The notes: a model not told the origin generated them from the sequence alone. A stretch of 64,000 nucleotides of DNA from Rhizobium acidisoli (GCF_002531755.2 NZ_CP034998.1:4146501-4210500); one strand, 5' to 3'; counted from the first letter of the stretch, positions 10,200 to 21,908 are shown. Program-made: numbers and translations.

Positions 10200-11242
10200 T
10201 TCCCGCCTCGCATCTGGCCGCCCCGCACGCGATCGACCAGCAGGCGCACATGCTCGGGGTCGGCCTGCGGCGTGATGCCGTGGCCGAGATTGAAAATCAG
10301 CGGGCCATGGCCGAGATGCTGCAGAATATCGTCAATACCCTCTTCGAGCGCCCGCCCGCCGGCAACGACGCGCATCGGATCGAGATTGCCCTGCACCGGT
10401 CCGTCCTTCTGAAGTTCGGCGGCAAAGGCCAAAGGCACCGACCAGTCGAGGCCGATCGCATCGGCGCCCGTCTTCTGACGATAGTTCTTCAGCTGGTAAC
10501 CGGCGCCCTTGGCAAAGGCGATGATGCGCGCCTGCGGCCGCTGCGATTTGACCGAAGCGATCATTCGCGCAACCGGCCGGATCGCGAACGCCTCGAACTC
10601 CCTCTCGCCGAGAACGCCAGCCCAGGAATCGAAGATCTGCACGGCATCGGCGCCGGCATCGATCTGGGCGACGAGATAATCGGCCGACACATCCGCAAGC
10701 AGCATCAGCAGCTGTTCGAAGGCGCGGGGATGTTTGTAGGCGAAGAGACGGGCAGGGGCCTGATCCGGCGTGCCGTGACCGGCGATCATATAGGTCGCAA
10801 CCGTCCAGGGCGCCCCGCAGAAGCCGAGCAGCGTCGTCTCATCAGGCAACTCCTGGCGCAGCCGCCGCACCGTTTCCAGAACCGGTCTGAGATAATCGAC
10901 GACCTCTTCCCCGTTCAATCGCCCGATACCGGCTTCATCGATTGGATCCATCTCAGGGCCATGACCCTCGGTGAACCGGACGTTCCGCTTCATTGCATCG
11001 GGAATAACCAGGATATCGGAAAACAGAATGGCGGCGTCAAAGCCATAACGGCGGATCGGCTGCAATGTCACTTCGACGGCATGATCGGGCGTATAACAGA
11101 GATCGAGGAAACTTCCGGCCTTTGCCCGTGTCTGCCGATATTCCGGGAGATAACGTCCCGCCTGTCTCATCAGCCAGAGAGGAGGAGGGGAGAGGCTTTC
11201 ACCTTCGAGAACCCTCATGATCTTTCGGCGCGTGTCGCTCAA
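10196..11242 (-). CDS. hemE: Uroporphyrinogen decarboxylase
   Basis: Cytosolic enzyme removing four carboxyl groups from uroporphyrinogen III to give coproporphyrinogen III. 348 residues, usual size. Family signatures are [17 protein letters not shown] near residues 20-36 and [17 protein letters not shown] at 11242 is the best start because the product then begins [11 protein letters not shown] as in related proteins; AGGGAAG lies upstream. The next ATG (11218) would remove eight residues. It is the first gene left of the replication origin and is transcribed away from it, as in Caulobacter. Confidence 0.96.
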   Translation of the reverse strand: MSDTRRKIMRVLEGESLSPPPLWLMRQAGRYLPEYRQTRAKAGSFLDLCYTPDHAVEVTLQPIRRYGFDAAILFSDILVIPDAMKRNVRFTEGHGPEMDPIDEAGIGRLNGEEVVDYLRPVLETVRRLRQELPDETTLLGFCGAPWTVATYMIAGHGTPDQAPARLFAYKHPRAFEQLLMLLADVSADYLVAQIDAGADAVQIFDSWAGVLGEREFEAFAIRPVARMIASVKSQRPQARIIAFAKGAGYQLKNYRQKTGADAIGLDWSVPLAFAAELQKDGPVQGNLDPMRVVAGGRALEEGIDDILQHLGHGPLIFNLGHGITPQADPEHVRLLVDRVRGGQMRGGK

Positions 11243-11249
11243 GCGCTTC

Positions 11250-11300
11250 TTCCCTATAAAAAATCAAAGATATTTTAAAAGGTTTCTATTTCTTAGAGTC
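11250..11300. other. AT-rich candidate DNA-unwinding element of oriC
   Basis: A run rich in A and T (including ATAAAAAATCAAAGATATT) that contrasts sharply with the GC-rich surroundings, 160 bases from the first perfect DnaA box. It may also hold hemE promoter elements. Confidence 0.6.
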
Positions 11301-11459
11301 GGTGTCTATCAAGGATTAAAATCCATCCACTGCCGATGCCATTTGTCGCGTGCTCGCAAAAAATATCGGAAGGATTTCGCCATTTCATCGAAAGTTCGGG
11401 GAGAAACCGAATCTGAAAATGATTCCAAATCCTTCCGGATCAATGATTTTTCTCGTGGC

Positions 11460-11468
11460 TGTGGATAA
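11460..11468 (-). promoter_or_regulatory. DnaA box 1
   Basis: TGTGGATAA, the exact complement of the consensus TTATCCACA. A second partial copy (TGTGGACCT) begins at 11471. Confidence 0.92.
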
Positions 11469-11548
11469 GCTGTGGACCTCATCTCGACAATTCAACCTCT
11501 TCCACATCGTCCACAGGGCCTGCCGAAACCGATCTGCAAAATTCGAAA

Positions 11549-11557
11549 TGTGGATAA
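11549..11557 (-). promoter_or_regulatory. DnaA box 2
   Basis: TGTGGATAA, a second perfect DnaA box in the same orientation, 89 bases from the first. Confidence 0.92.
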
Positions 11558-11642
11558 GGGGGCATGTTTTCCCTTGCCGGGAGATGCCTCGCCGCCTTAG
11601 CTCTGTTTCATCCAGTCTTTTCAACAGGCAGTGGAAAATAGC

Positions 11643-12464
11643 GTGGAGAACAGAACGAACTTCTTTCATCTGCATCTGATTTCTGACTCAACCGGGGAGA
11701 CTCTGATCTCCGCCGGGCGCGCCGCATCGGCGCAGTTCAGATCCGCGCAGCCGATCGAACATGTCTATCCGCTGATCCGTAACCGCAAGCAGCTGCTGCC
11801 GGTTCTGCAGGCGATCGATGATGCCCCCGGCATCGTGCTCTATACGATCGTCGACCGGGAGCTTGCGAGCCTGATCGATGAACGCTGCGTCGAGATGGGT
11901 GTCGCCTCGGTGAATGTGCTGGAGCCGGTCATGAATGCGTTTCAGATCTATCTCGGTGCGCCGTCGCGCCGTCGGGTCGGTGCCCAGCATGTGATGAATG
12001 CCGGATACTTCGCGCGCATCGAAGCGTTGAATTTCACCATGGATCATGACGATGGCCAGATGCCGGACGATTATAATGACGCCGATGTCGTCATCATCGG
12101 CATCAGCCGCACGTCGAAAACACCGACCAGCATCTACCTTGCCAACCGCGGCATCAAGACGGCGAACATTCCGATCGTTTATGGCGTGCCGTTGCCGGAG
12201 AGCCTGTTCACGACGACCAAGCCGCTGATCGTCTGCCTGATCGCCACCACCGACCGTATCTCCCAGGTGCGGGAAAATCGCATCCTCGGCGCGACGCATG
12301 GCTTCGATCGTGAACACTACACCGATCGCGCCGCAATATCCGAGGAGCTGAAATATGCCCGCTCGCTCTGCGCTCGCCACAACTGGCCGCTGATCGACGT
12401 CACTCGCCGCTCCATCGAGGAAACCGCCGCGGCAATCGTTGCCCTGCGCCCAAAGCTGCGCTAA
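11643..12464 (+). CDS. ppsR: Pyruvate, phosphate dikinase regulatory protein (DUF299 kinase/pyrophosphorylase)
   Basis: Bifunctional kinase/phosphotransferase that phosphorylates and reactivates pyruvate phosphate dikinase or PEP synthase. About 273 residues. The N-terminus [15 protein letters not shown] and the P-loop-like [18 protein letters not shown] (near residues 150-167) are family signatures, followed by [12 protein letters not shown] chose GTG 11643 ([10 protein letters not shown]), with GTGGAAA upstream; GTG 11631 would add four residues but lacks a spaced ribosome site. It is the first gene right of oriC; I recall a DUF299 gene also flanking the Caulobacter origin opposite hemE. 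Which dikinase it controls is not visible here. Confidence 0.9.
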   Translation: MENRTNFFHLHLISDSTGETLISAGRAASAQFRSAQPIEHVYPLIRNRKQLLPVLQAIDDAPGIVLYTIVDRELASLIDERCVEMGVASVNVLEPVMNAFQIYLGAPSRRRVGAQHVMNAGYFARIEALNFTMDHDDGQMPDDYNDADVVIIGISRTSKTPTSIYLANRGIKTANIPIVYGVPLPESLFTTTKPLIVCLIATTDRISQVRENRILGATHGFDREHYTDRAAISEELKYARSLCARHNWPLIDVTRRSIEETAAAIVALRPKLR

Positions 12465-12497
12465 GCGCTGACCGGCAGCCGGTACGTCGAGGAGCCT

Positions 12498-13097
12498 ATG
12501 ACAACAAAACTCATCCTTGCATCGTCGAGCCCGTTTCGACGGATGCTGATGGAAAATGCCGGCCTATCCTTCGAGGCGCATGCCGCGCAGATCGATGAAC
12601 GGGCGGTCGAAGCCCCGTTGGAAAAAGCTGGCGCTCAACCAGATGCCGTTGCTCTCGTTCTCGCCAGGGCCAAGGCCGAAGAGGTCAGCAGCCGTTTCCC
12701 CGATGGCCTGGTCATCGGTTCGGATCAGACGATGTCGCTCGGCGATCGCGTCTTCCATAAGCCCACGGATATGGTAGAGGCGGCCAATCACCTTCAGACT
12801 CTTTCGGGAGCAACCCACCGGTTGAACAGCGCTGTGGCAATCGTCCGCAACGGTGTTGTGGTGTGGGAACATCTCGCCCATGCCGATCTGACCATGCGGC
12901 CGCTGACGGCGGATTTCATTGGCCGGCACCTGGCCCGGGTCGGCAACAAGGCGCTCTCCAGCGTCGGCGCCTATCAATTGGAGGGGGAGGGCATCCAGCT
13001 GTTCGAGAAAATCGAAGGTGATTATTTCACCATTCTCGGCCTGCCGATGCTGCCGCTTCTGGAAAAATTACGAGACCTCGGAGCGATCGATGGGTGA
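12498..13097 (+). CDS. maf: Maf-family nucleoside triphosphate pyrophosphatase
   Basis: House-cleaning enzyme hydrolysing non-canonical or modified nucleotides to monophosphates. 199 residues; the N-terminal [16 protein letters not shown] contains the Maf S-S-P-x-R signature, and GSDQTMSL and HKPTD hold further conserved residues. ATG 12498 has GAGGAG seven bases upstream. It begins 33 bases after ppsR, and its last codons overlap aroE by eight bases. The subfamily (dTTP/UTP or m7GTP type) cannot be settled by eye. Confidence 0.93.
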   Translation: MTTKLILASSSPFRRMLMENAGLSFEAHAAQIDERAVEAPLEKAGAQPDAVALVLARAKAEEVSSRFPDGLVIGSDQTMSLGDRVFHKPTDMVEAANHLQTLSGATHRLNSAVAIVRNGVVVWEHLAHADLTMRPLTADFIGRHLARVGNKALSSVGAYQLEGEGIQLFEKIEGDYFTILGLPMLPLLEKLRDLGAIDG

Positions 13098-13947
13098 TTC
13101 ACGTGAAACATTCGGGCCGAAAGCGTTTGTCACGGGCTTTCCGGTCAAGCATTCGCGCTCGCCGTTGATCCACGGATATTGGCTGAAGACGCTCGGCCTG
13201 CCAGGCAGCTATCGCGCCCATGAAGTGGCGCCCGAGGCCTTTGCCGATTTCATCGCTTCGCTGAAGGATGGCAGTTCCGGCTTTACCGGCGGCAATGTCA
13301 CCATTCCCCACAAGGAACTGGCTTTCCGTCTCGCCGACAAGCCGGACGAACTATCGCACGAGCTCGGCGCCTCGAACACGCTTTGGCTGGACGATGGCCT
13401 GCTGCATGCGACGAACACCGACGGCCGCGGCTTCACCGCCAATCTCGACGAACGCCATCCGGGCTGGGACCGCCAGGACACGGCGGTCGTCTTTGGCGCC
13501 GGCGGCGCCAGCCGGGCGATCATCCAGGCGGTTCGTGATCGTGGTTTCAAGACGATTCACGTCGTCAACCGCACCGTCGAACGCGCCCGTGAACTGGCCG
13601 ATCGCTTTGGTCCGAAGGTTGAGGCCCATCCGGCGGGTGCGCTTGTCGAGGTCATGAAAGGCGCCGGCCTCTTCATCAATACCACCTCGCTCGGCATGGA
13701 CGGCGAAGCCGCACCCCAACTCGACTTCACCCCTCTTGCGGCTGGAGCCGTCGTCACCGATATCGTCTATATCCCCCTGAAGACGCCGATCCTGGCGCAG
13801 GCGCAAGAGCAGGGATTTCCGATCGTCGATGGTCTCGGCATGCTGTTGCATCAGGCCGTGCCGGGATTCGAAAAATGGTTCGGCAAGCGTCCTGTCGTCG
13901 ACGCAGCACTGCGCGCGCTGATTATCGCCGATATGGAAGCACACTGA
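13090..13947 (+). CDS. aroE: Shikimate dehydrogenase
   Basis: NADPH-dependent reduction of 3-dehydroshikimate to shikimate in aromatic amino acid synthesis. 285 residues. [13 protein letters not shown] binds shikimate, GNVTIPHKE carries the catalytic Lys, NTDGRGF holds the conserved Asp, and GAGGASRAI is the Rossmann loop. ATG 13090 overlaps maf by eight bases, and the product starts [10 protein letters not shown] near-perfect parS lies in codons 2-7, which suggests a dual-use N-terminus. The stop overlaps the coaE start. Confidence 0.96.
   Translation: MGDSRETFGPKAFVTGFPVKHSRSPLIHGYWLKTLGLPGSYRAHEVAPEAFADFIASLKDGSSGFTGGNVTIPHKELAFRLADKPDELSHELGASNTLWLDDGLLHATNTDGRGFTANLDERHPGWDRQDTAVVFGAGGASRAIIQAVRDRGFKTIHVVNRTVERARELADRFGPKVEAHPAGALVEVMKGAGLFINTTSLGMDGEAAPQLDFTPLAAGAVVTDIVYIPLKTPILAQAQEQGFPIVDGLGMLLHQAVPGFEKWFGKRPVVDAALRALIIADMEAH
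13095..13110. promoter_or_regulatory. parS site 3 (one mismatch), inside aroE
   Basis: TGATTCACGTGAAACA differs from the consensus at one arm position and is read through as DSRET of AroE. It lies about 1.6 kb to the right of the DnaA boxes, so the origin is bracketed by parS sites on both sides. Confidence 0.88.
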
Positions 13948-14558
13948 TGCTGAAGATCGGACTGACCGGCTCCATCGGTATGGGAAAATCGACGGCGGGC
14001 AAGCTCTTTGCCGAGGCCGGGATCCCGCTGAACGATTCGGATGCCGTGGTCCACGATCTCTATGCCGGCGAGGCCGCACCCCTGGTGGATGCCGCCTTTC
14101 CCGGCACGATGAAGGATGGCGCCGTCGACCGGCACGAACTCGGCCGTCAGCTGGCGCTTGATCCCGGTGGCTTCAAACGCCTGGAAGCGATCGTCCATCC
14201 GCTGGTGCGCAAACGCGAGACGGAATTTTTAAAGCGGCAGCGCCGCGCCGGCACTGAGATGGTCGTGCTCGATATTCCGCTGCTCTTCGAAACCAACGCC
14301 TGGGAAAGAGTGGATGTCGTTGTCGTCGTCAGCGCCGGTCCACAGATTCAACGCGACAGGGTGCTTGCGCGCGAAGGCATGACCGAGGAAAAATTCGAAA
14401 TGATTCTCTCACGCCAGACGCCGGACGCGGAAAAACGGCGCCGGGCGGATTATCTGATCGACAGCAGCGGCAGTATCGCGGAGACGAAGGAACGGGTGCT
14501 GGAGATTATCGCCGACCTGAAAACGCGGATTGACAAGGGAGATTTCCGGAATGCGTGA
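13947..14558 (+). CDS. coaE: Dephospho-CoA kinase
   Basis: Last step of CoA synthesis, phosphorylating dephospho-CoA at the 3' hydroxyl. 203 residues. The P-loop GSIGMGKST is at residues 9-17, NDSDAVVHDLY is the conserved substrate-binding region, and VVLDIPLLFE follows. ATG 13947 shares a base with the aroE TGA (TGATG), so translation is probably coupled. The 3' end overlaps dnaQ by eight bases. Confidence 0.96.
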   Translation: MLKIGLTGSIGMGKSTAGKLFAEAGIPLNDSDAVVHDLYAGEAAPLVDAAFPGTMKDGAVDRHELGRQLALDPGGFKRLEAIVHPLVRKRETEFLKRQRRAGTEMVVLDIPLLFETNAWERVDVVVVVSAGPQIQRDRVLAREGMTEEKFEMILSRQTPDAEKRRRADYLIDSSGSIAETKERVLEIIADLKTRIDKGDFRNA

Positions 14559-15273
14559 GATCATCTTCGATACGGAAACCACCGGCCTCGACAACCGCGC
14601 CGACCGCATCATCGAAATCGGCGGCATCGAGCTCTTCAATCATTTCCCGACCGGCAATGTGATCCATATCTACATCAATCCAGGCGATCAGAAGGTTCAT
14701 CCGGATGCGCTCGCCGTGCACGGCATCACCGACGAATTCCTGAAGGACAAGAAACCCTTCGCCGAGGTCGCCGAGGAAATCCTGACCTTCTTCGGCGACG
14801 CCAAGTGGATTGCCCACAACGCCACCTTCGATATGGGCTTCATCAACGCCGAATTGGCGCGGATCGGTTTGCCGCCGATCCTGCCGGAGCGGGTGCTTGA
14901 CACCCTGTCGATGGCGCGGCGCAAACATCCGATGGGGCCGAATTCGCTCGACGCGCTCTGCCGGCGTTACGGCATCGACAATTCGCACCGCACCAAACAC
15001 GGCGCGCTGCTCGACTCCGAACTGCTCGCCGAAGTCTATATCGAGATGATCGGCGGCAGGCAGGCAGCTTTCGGCCTGAGCATGACCGCTACATCAGGGC
15101 AGAACGGTCGCGGCGATGCGACTGAGCAAGACGATGTGGTGATTGCATCCGTGCTCGAGCGGCCCCGCCCGCTTGCCCCCCGCCTCAGCCAGTCCGAGGC
15201 GCAGGCGCATGAGGCGCTCGTCGCCAAGCTCGGTGAAAAAGGCATCTGGGCGAAATATGCCAGCCTGAACTAA
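14551..15273 (+). CDS. dnaQ: DNA polymerase III epsilon subunit (proofreading exonuclease)
   Basis: 3'-5' exonuclease subunit of the replicative polymerase. 240 residues. Exo I FDTETTGLD, Exo II HNATFDMGF and Exo III HGALLDSELL (DEDDh type with the catalytic His) are all present, and the C-terminal tail should bind the alpha subunit. ATG 14551 overlaps coaE. It ends the maf-aroE-coaE-dnaQ overlapping series and is followed by a strong hairpin. Its origin-proximal position pairs it with holA on the other side. Confidence 0.96.
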   Translation: MREIIFDTETTGLDNRADRIIEIGGIELFNHFPTGNVIHIYINPGDQKVHPDALAVHGITDEFLKDKKPFAEVAEEILTFFGDAKWIAHNATFDMGFINAELARIGLPPILPERVLDTLSMARRKHPMGPNSLDALCRRYGIDNSHRTKHGALLDSELLAEVYIEMIGGRQAAFGLSMTATSGQNGRGDATEQDDVVIASVLERPRPLAPRLSQSEAQAHEALVAKLGEKGIWAKYASLN

Positions 15274-15290
15274 ACCGGCCTCAATTGAAA

Positions 15291-15313
15291 ATGCCCGGGA
15301 CTTGCCCGGGCAT
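15291..15313. terminator. Bidirectional-looking hairpin between dnaQ and secB
   Basis: A perfect 9-bp stem ATGCCCGGG/CCCGGGCAT with a 5-base loop between the convergent dnaQ and secB genes. The short A-tract (TTGAAA) precedes it on the plus strand, so a U-run would follow in the minus-strand (secB) transcript. Confidence 0.75.
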
Positions 15314-15339
15314 CCGCATCTCAAAACCGAAAAATCCGA

Positions 15340-15822
15340 TCAGTTCGGAACGGCTTCAACCTTGGCGCGGGCCTGTTCTTCGGCAACGCGCTGGGCGAAC
15401 ATCTGCGTGAAGTCGATCGGGTCGATCATCAGCGGCGGGAAACCGCCGTTGCGGGTGACGTCGGCGATGATCTGACGGGCGAAGGGGAAGAGCATGCGCG
15501 GGCACTCGATGAAGAGAACCGGCAGCATATGTTCCTGCGGGAAACCGGCAACGCGGAAGACGCCGCCATAAGCGAGTTCCGTATGGAACACCGTCTTGTC
15601 GCCGTCCTTGGCTTCCGCATTCAGCGACAGCACGACATCGAAATCCGTATCCGAAAGCGGGTTGGCGTTGACGTTCACATTGATGTTGATCGTCGGCGCC
15701 TTGTCGCGGGCCTGCAGCGAACGCGGCGCACCCGGATTTTCGAAGGATAGGTCCTTGGTATACTGCGCAAGGATCGAAAGGGTGGGGCTGGCCGCACCGT
15801 TGCTGTTGTTATCGTCTGCCAT
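15340..15822 (-). CDS. secB: Protein-export chaperone SecB
   Basis: Cytoplasmic tetrameric chaperone that keeps preproteins unfolded and hands them to SecA. 160 residues, standard. The core has [16 protein letters not shown] near residues 15-30, YGGVFRV, and [18 protein letters not shown], all strongly conserved in SecB. The start ATG 15822 gives MADDNNSNG; the upstream open frame lacks family resemblance. It is downstream of fxsA on the same strand. Confidence 0.96.
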   Translation of the reverse strand: MADDNNSNGAASPTLSILAQYTKDLSFENPGAPRSLQARDKAPTININVNVNANPLSDTDFDVVLSLNAEAKDGDKTVFHTELAYGGVFRVAGFPQEHMLPVLFIECPRMLFPFARQIIADVTRNGGFPPLMIDPIDFTQMFAQRVAEEQARAKVEAVPN

Positions 15823-15923
15823 TGGCTTTTCCTCGAGGGGCATGGGAATGGTGCCGCCATCTAACATTTCAGGGAAGGGCTTACAACCCTGAGCGCTTGC
15901 CGCCGTTGATCGGTCGAAGCGCC

Positions 15924-16430
15924 TCAATCTCCGAGATGTTTGCCCGACCATGGCGAGTTACGGTCCGGCTCCCTATGATAGTCCTCGTCGTCGAGATCGA
16001 CCACCTTCGAATTCTGGTTGCGGTCGCGGAAATCCGGTTTCGGCCCAGCGGAAAAGCCGCTCCTGGCGTTGACGGTGACGAAGCGTTTGGCGACCCACCG
16101 CCAGACGAAAACACGCACCGGCGGAATGAGGATCAGGATTGCGATGACATCCGTGATGAAACCGGGAATGATGAGCAGCAGCGAGGCGATGACGTTCATC
16201 GCCGGCCGCAGCAACTCGCGGCCCGGCATCACCCCGTTTCGTCCTTCGCTCGACATGCGGCGCAAAATACCGATGCCCTGCCGGCGCAGCAGAACCATCC
16301 CGAGAACGAAGCCCAGCATGACGAGCGCCAGCGTCAGCCACAATCCGATTGCGCGGCCGACGACGACGAAACCGGCAATTTCGGCGAGCGGCAGCAGCAG
16401 AATGAAAGCTGGCAGGATGGAAAAACGCAT
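15924..16430 (-). CDS. FxsA-family inner-membrane protein
   Basis: 168 residues with an FxsA domain: hydrophobic segments at about 5-25, 28-50 and 78-105, the last containing [20 protein letters not shown] with the family's [10 protein letters not shown] pattern. The C-terminal third is charged and cytoplasmic. In E. coli FxsA overproduction relieves phage T7 exclusion by F, but the normal role is unknown. It is divergent from timA across a 131-base gap that must hold both promoters. Confidence 0.88.
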   Translation of the reverse strand: MRFSILPAFILLLPLAEIAGFVVVGRAIGLWLTLALVMLGFVLGMVLLRRQGIGILRRMSSEGRNGVMPGRELLRPAMNVIASLLLIIPGFITDVIAILILIPPVRVFVWRWVAKRFVTVNARSGFSAGPKPDFRDRNQNSKVVDLDDEDYHREPDRNSPWSGKHLGD

Positions 16431-16561
16431 GGTCGTGATGTCCCGGACTTGCCGGTCTCCTCTTGGCGCCGGCGAAGATGCCAGCCATCATTTGAATCAT
16501 CTGTATAGGCAGACTATATGGGAGTACAAATCAGAGATGTTAACGGCGGCTGCGATACGAT

Positions 16562-17266
16562 ATGAGTTCGAACGACTTCATCACATTATTCTTCCTGGTG
16601 GCGGCAGTGCTGATTTTCTTTCAGCTCCGCTCCGTGCTCGGGCGCCGCACAGGAAATGAGAAGCCGCCGCGCGATCTCTATACGCCGCGCGATGCGGCTC
16701 CGGCCGAAGCCGCCGATGCCGGCAAAGTCGTGACGCTGCCGCGCCGCGATGCGACGACGGAGGATGAGGATCGTTTCGCCGCCATCGACGCCTTCGCCGC
16801 ACCCGGAACGCCGCTCAACGAATCGCTGCGCGCGCTGAACAAGGCCGATCCGGCCTTCAGCCCGAAGGAATTTTTGAACGGCGCCCGCATGGCTTACGAG
16901 ATGATCGTCATGGCTTATGCCGATGGTGACCGGAAAACCCTGAAGAACCTGCTGTCGCGCGAGGTCTATGATGGCTTCGATGCTGCGATCGGCGAGCGCG
17001 AAACCCGGGGCGAGAAAGTGAAGTCCACTTTCGTCGGCATCGACAAGGCCGAAATCACCCATGCGGAGACGAAGGGCAGCGAAGCGCAGATCACCGTTCG
17101 CATCATCAGCCAGCTGATATCGGCGACTTACGACAAAGCGGATGTGCTGATCGAAGGCGATGCCGAAAACGTCGCCGAGGTCAACGACCTCTGGACCTTC
17201 GCCCGCGACACCCGCTCGCGCGATCCGAACTGGAAACTCGTGGCGACCGAATCGGAACATGAGTGA
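16562..17266 (+). CDS. Tim44/TimA-like membrane-anchored protein
   Basis: 234 residues. One N-terminal transmembrane segment (about 5-22, FITLFFLVAAVLIFFQLRS) is followed by an acidic/Pro-rich linker and a C-terminal Tim44-like domain (about 95-230, from FLNGARMAYEMIVMAYADGD). Mitochondrial Tim44 links the inner-membrane translocon to Hsp70. Bacterial homologues (TimA) are less well understood. The stop overlaps the mltA start by eight bases. Adjacent secB and fxsA give an export/envelope context but do not prove a translocation role. Confidence 0.85.
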   Translation: MSSNDFITLFFLVAAVLIFFQLRSVLGRRTGNEKPPRDLYTPRDAAPAEAADAGKVVTLPRRDATTEDEDRFAAIDAFAAPGTPLNESLRALNKADPAFSPKEFLNGARMAYEMIVMAYADGDRKTLKNLLSREVYDGFDAAIGERETRGEKVKSTFVGIDKAEITHAETKGSEAQITVRIISQLISATYDKADVLIEGDAENVAEVNDLWTFARDTRSRDPNWKLVATESEHE

Positions 17267-18377
17267 CCACGCATCGGACTTCGTCCTGCAGGCCATAAGC
17301 TTCGACACCCTGGAAGGCTGGAAGGATGACGATCCCTCCGGCCTTTTTGAAGTCATGCGACGCTGCCGCCGCCAGATCAGCGATGTCAAAGCCTACCGCA
17401 CCGGATCGCTTGGCCTGAGTTCGGAAGACCTGCTGCCGCTTCTGCACGCCGCCGAAGATTTCACGCCGTCATCGCCATCAGCGGCGCGCGCCTTTTTCGA
17501 GACGCATTGTCGGCCCTTCCTGATTCGCCGCAAGGATGGCAATCCCGGTTTCGTCACCGCCTTTTACGAACCTGATATCGAGGTGTCGGAGCAGCCGGAC
17601 GAGGTTTTCCGTTTTCCTTTCTACCGGCGCCCGGACGATCTGATCGATCTCGACGATGCCAATCGCCCCGCCGAGCTCGACAGTTCCTATGCTTTCGGCC
17701 GCCTGCATGACGGCCATATCGCTGCCTATCCGGATCGCCGCGCCATCGACCAGGGTTTTCTCGAAGGCCGAGGTCTCGAAATCGCCTGGGCGAAGTCGAA
17801 GGTCGATGTCTTCTTCGTGCATGTGCAGGGTGCGGCCCGTTTGCGTTACAGCGACGGCCGCATCGGCCGCATCACCTATGCGGCGAAGGCCGGCCATCCT
17901 TTCTCGGCGGTCGGCAAGCTGCTGATCGACCGAGGCGAGATCGCTCGCGCCGACATCTCGATGCAGTCGATCCGCGCCTGGCTGGCGCGGAATCCCGAGC
18001 ACGTCGACGAGGTGCTGTGGCATAATCGCTCCTATATCTTCTTTCGTGAGGCGCTGGTGGCCGATCCCGAGGCCGGTCCGATCGCCGCCGCTAAGGTGCC
18101 GCTTCTTGCCGGACGCTCGCTTGCCGTCGACCGGGTGATCCATAACTTCGGCTTTCCCTTTTTCATCCGCTCCGAAAGCCTCACCCATCTCGATCACGGC
18201 CGGCCCTTCCGCCGGCTGATGCTGGCGCTCGATACCGGCTCGGCGATCGTCGGACCGTCGCGCGGCGATATCTTCACCGGCTCGGGGGATCTGGCGGGAG
18301 AAAGGGCCGGCACCGTTCGCAACGACGCCGATTTCGCCATCCTTATTCCCCAGGGCGCCGCCGGACGGTTCGCCTGA
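17259..18377 (+). CDS. mltA: MltA-family lytic murein transglycosylase
   Basis: 372 residues matching MltA, which cleaves peptidoglycan to 1,6-anhydro-MurNAc products. PGFVTAFYEPDIEVS, HVQGAARLRYSDGRIGRITYAAK, IRAWLARNPEHVDEVLWHNRSYIFF and the 3D-domain stretch LALDTGSAIVGPSRGD with catalytic-type Asp are seen. There is no signal peptide or lipobox at the chosen start (MSDHASDFVLQA), nor in the upstream in-frame extension, which is odd for a periplasmic enzyme. It is overlapped by timA (8 bases) and by the Smr gene (1 base). Confidence 0.9.
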   Translation: MSDHASDFVLQAISFDTLEGWKDDDPSGLFEVMRRCRRQISDVKAYRTGSLGLSSEDLLPLLHAAEDFTPSSPSAARAFFETHCRPFLIRRKDGNPGFVTAFYEPDIEVSEQPDEVFRFPFYRRPDDLIDLDDANRPAELDSSYAFGRLHDGHIAAYPDRRAIDQGFLEGRGLEIAWAKSKVDVFFVHVQGAARLRYSDGRIGRITYAAKAGHPFSAVGKLLIDRGEIARADISMQSIRAWLARNPEHVDEVLWHNRSYIFFREALVADPEAGPIAAAKVPLLAGRSLAVDRVIHNFGFPFFIRSESLTHLDHGRPFRRLMLALDTGSAIVGPSRGDIFTGSGDLAGERAGTVRNDADFAILIPQGAAGRFA

Positions 18378-18946
18378 TGGCCAGGGATCGAAAACTCAGC
18401 GCGGACGAGAGGATCCTCTGGGGCAAGGTTGCCCGCAGCACGCGGCCGATGCCCGGTAAGGCGGGTGCGTTGACCGAACTCGATGCTTTTCTTGTCGAAG
18501 CCGAAGCGGCGGCCGAACAGGAGAAGGCAGGAAAGCAGACATCCGCCGCGCCTCTGCCGCCTCAGCCGGCAGCACCCTCGGCGCCGAAACCGCCGGCTGG
18601 CGTGCATCATCCACTGGAAAAGCCGGTCAAGCGCAAGATCGCCAAGGGCCGGCTGGCGCTCGAAGCGCGCATCGACCTGCATGGGCTGGTGCAGAGCGAG
18701 GCTCATGTCATCCTGCTCGATTTCCTGATGCGCGCCCACGAGCGCGGCATGCGCCACGTCCTGGTCATCACCGGCAAAGGCAGCTCGATGGGCAGCGACG
18801 GCGCGCTGAAGCGGGCCGTGCCGCTCTGGTTCTCGAAGCCGGAATTCCGCTACCTGATCTCGTCTTATGAGTCGGCCGCACAGCATCACGGCGGGGAGGG
18901 CGCTCTCTACATTCGCCTCTCGCGGCGGCATGGGGAAAAGCCATGA
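18377..18946 (+). CDS. Smr-domain protein
   Basis: 189 residues. A charged, Pro/Ala-rich N-terminal half precedes a C-terminal Smr domain (about 95-187) with the signatures IDLHGLVQSEA and HVLVITGKGS. Smr domains are structure-specific DNA or RNA endonucleases or nickases; bacterial stand-alone versions include the ribosome-rescue nuclease SmrB. Start TGATG overlaps mltA, and the end ATGA overlaps the next gene, so three or four genes are likely translated together. No substrate can be inferred. Confidence 0.88.
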   Translation: MARDRKLSADERILWGKVARSTRPMPGKAGALTELDAFLVEAEAAAEQEKAGKQTSAAPLPPQPAAPSAPKPPAGVHHPLEKPVKRKIAKGRLALEARIDLHGLVQSEAHVILLDFLMRAHERGMRHVLVITGKGSSMGSDGALKRAVPLWFSKPEFRYLISSYESAAQHHGGEGALYIRLSRRHGEKP

Positions 18947-19320
18947 CCCCTTTCGGAGAGGCGGTTCGCAAGCTGAGAGCGCGTAAGGGTGTCTCGCAGA
19001 AGGAAATGGCGGAAGCGCTGAATGTCTCTCCCGCCTATCTCTCGGCGCTGGAACATGGCAAGCGCGGTTTGCCGACATTCGATCTGCTGCAGCGCATCGC
19101 CGGCTATTTCAACATCATCTGGGATGAGGCCGAGGAACTGTTTCTGCTCGCCCGCTCCTCCGACCCGCGCGTCGTCATCGACACATCAGGCCTGCCGCCG
19201 GAATATACCGAATTTGCCAACCGATTGGCGCGGCGGATCCGCAGCCTTGACAGTGCAGAGATAGGCCGGCTATCCGCTCTTCTCGAAAATGGCGTCAAAG
19301 GCGACGGAAAAGCGTCATAA
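18943..19320 (+). CDS. XRE-family helix-turn-helix regulator
   Basis: 125 residues. The Cro/C1-type HTH spans about 6-60, with SQKEMAEALNVSPAYLSALEHGKRG as the helix-turn-helix region, followed by DLLQRIAGYFNIIWDEAEEL. The C-terminal half is alpha-helical without a recognised sensor domain. It overlaps the Smr gene by 4 bases (ATGA). Related proteins follow mltA-smr in other rhizobia as I recall, so it may control this envelope cluster, which is inference. Confidence 0.88.
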   Translation: MTPFGEAVRKLRARKGVSQKEMAEALNVSPAYLSALEHGKRGLPTFDLLQRIAGYFNIIWDEAEELFLLARSSDPRVVIDTSGLPPEYTEFANRLARRIRSLDSAEIGRLSALLENGVKGDGKAS

Positions 19321-21891
<2,571 letters not shown>

Positions 21892-21908
21892 TTGTCATTT
21901 TTACAAGC

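Larger units (their letters stand above)
11243..11642. other. oriC: Chromosomal replication origin oriC
   Basis: A 400-base gap between divergent hemE and ppsR with no plausible gene. It has an AT-rich stretch at about 11250-11300 (candidate unwinding element), then two perfect DnaA boxes (11460-11468 and 11549-11557) in the same orientation, with DnaA-box-like 9-mers between them carrying two mismatches (for example TCTTCCACA at 11498 and TCGTCCACA at 11507). The origins of Caulobacter and Sinorhizobium also lie next to hemE. Nearby parS sites, parAB, and gene direction away from this gap on both sides support the call. Confidence 0.92.
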
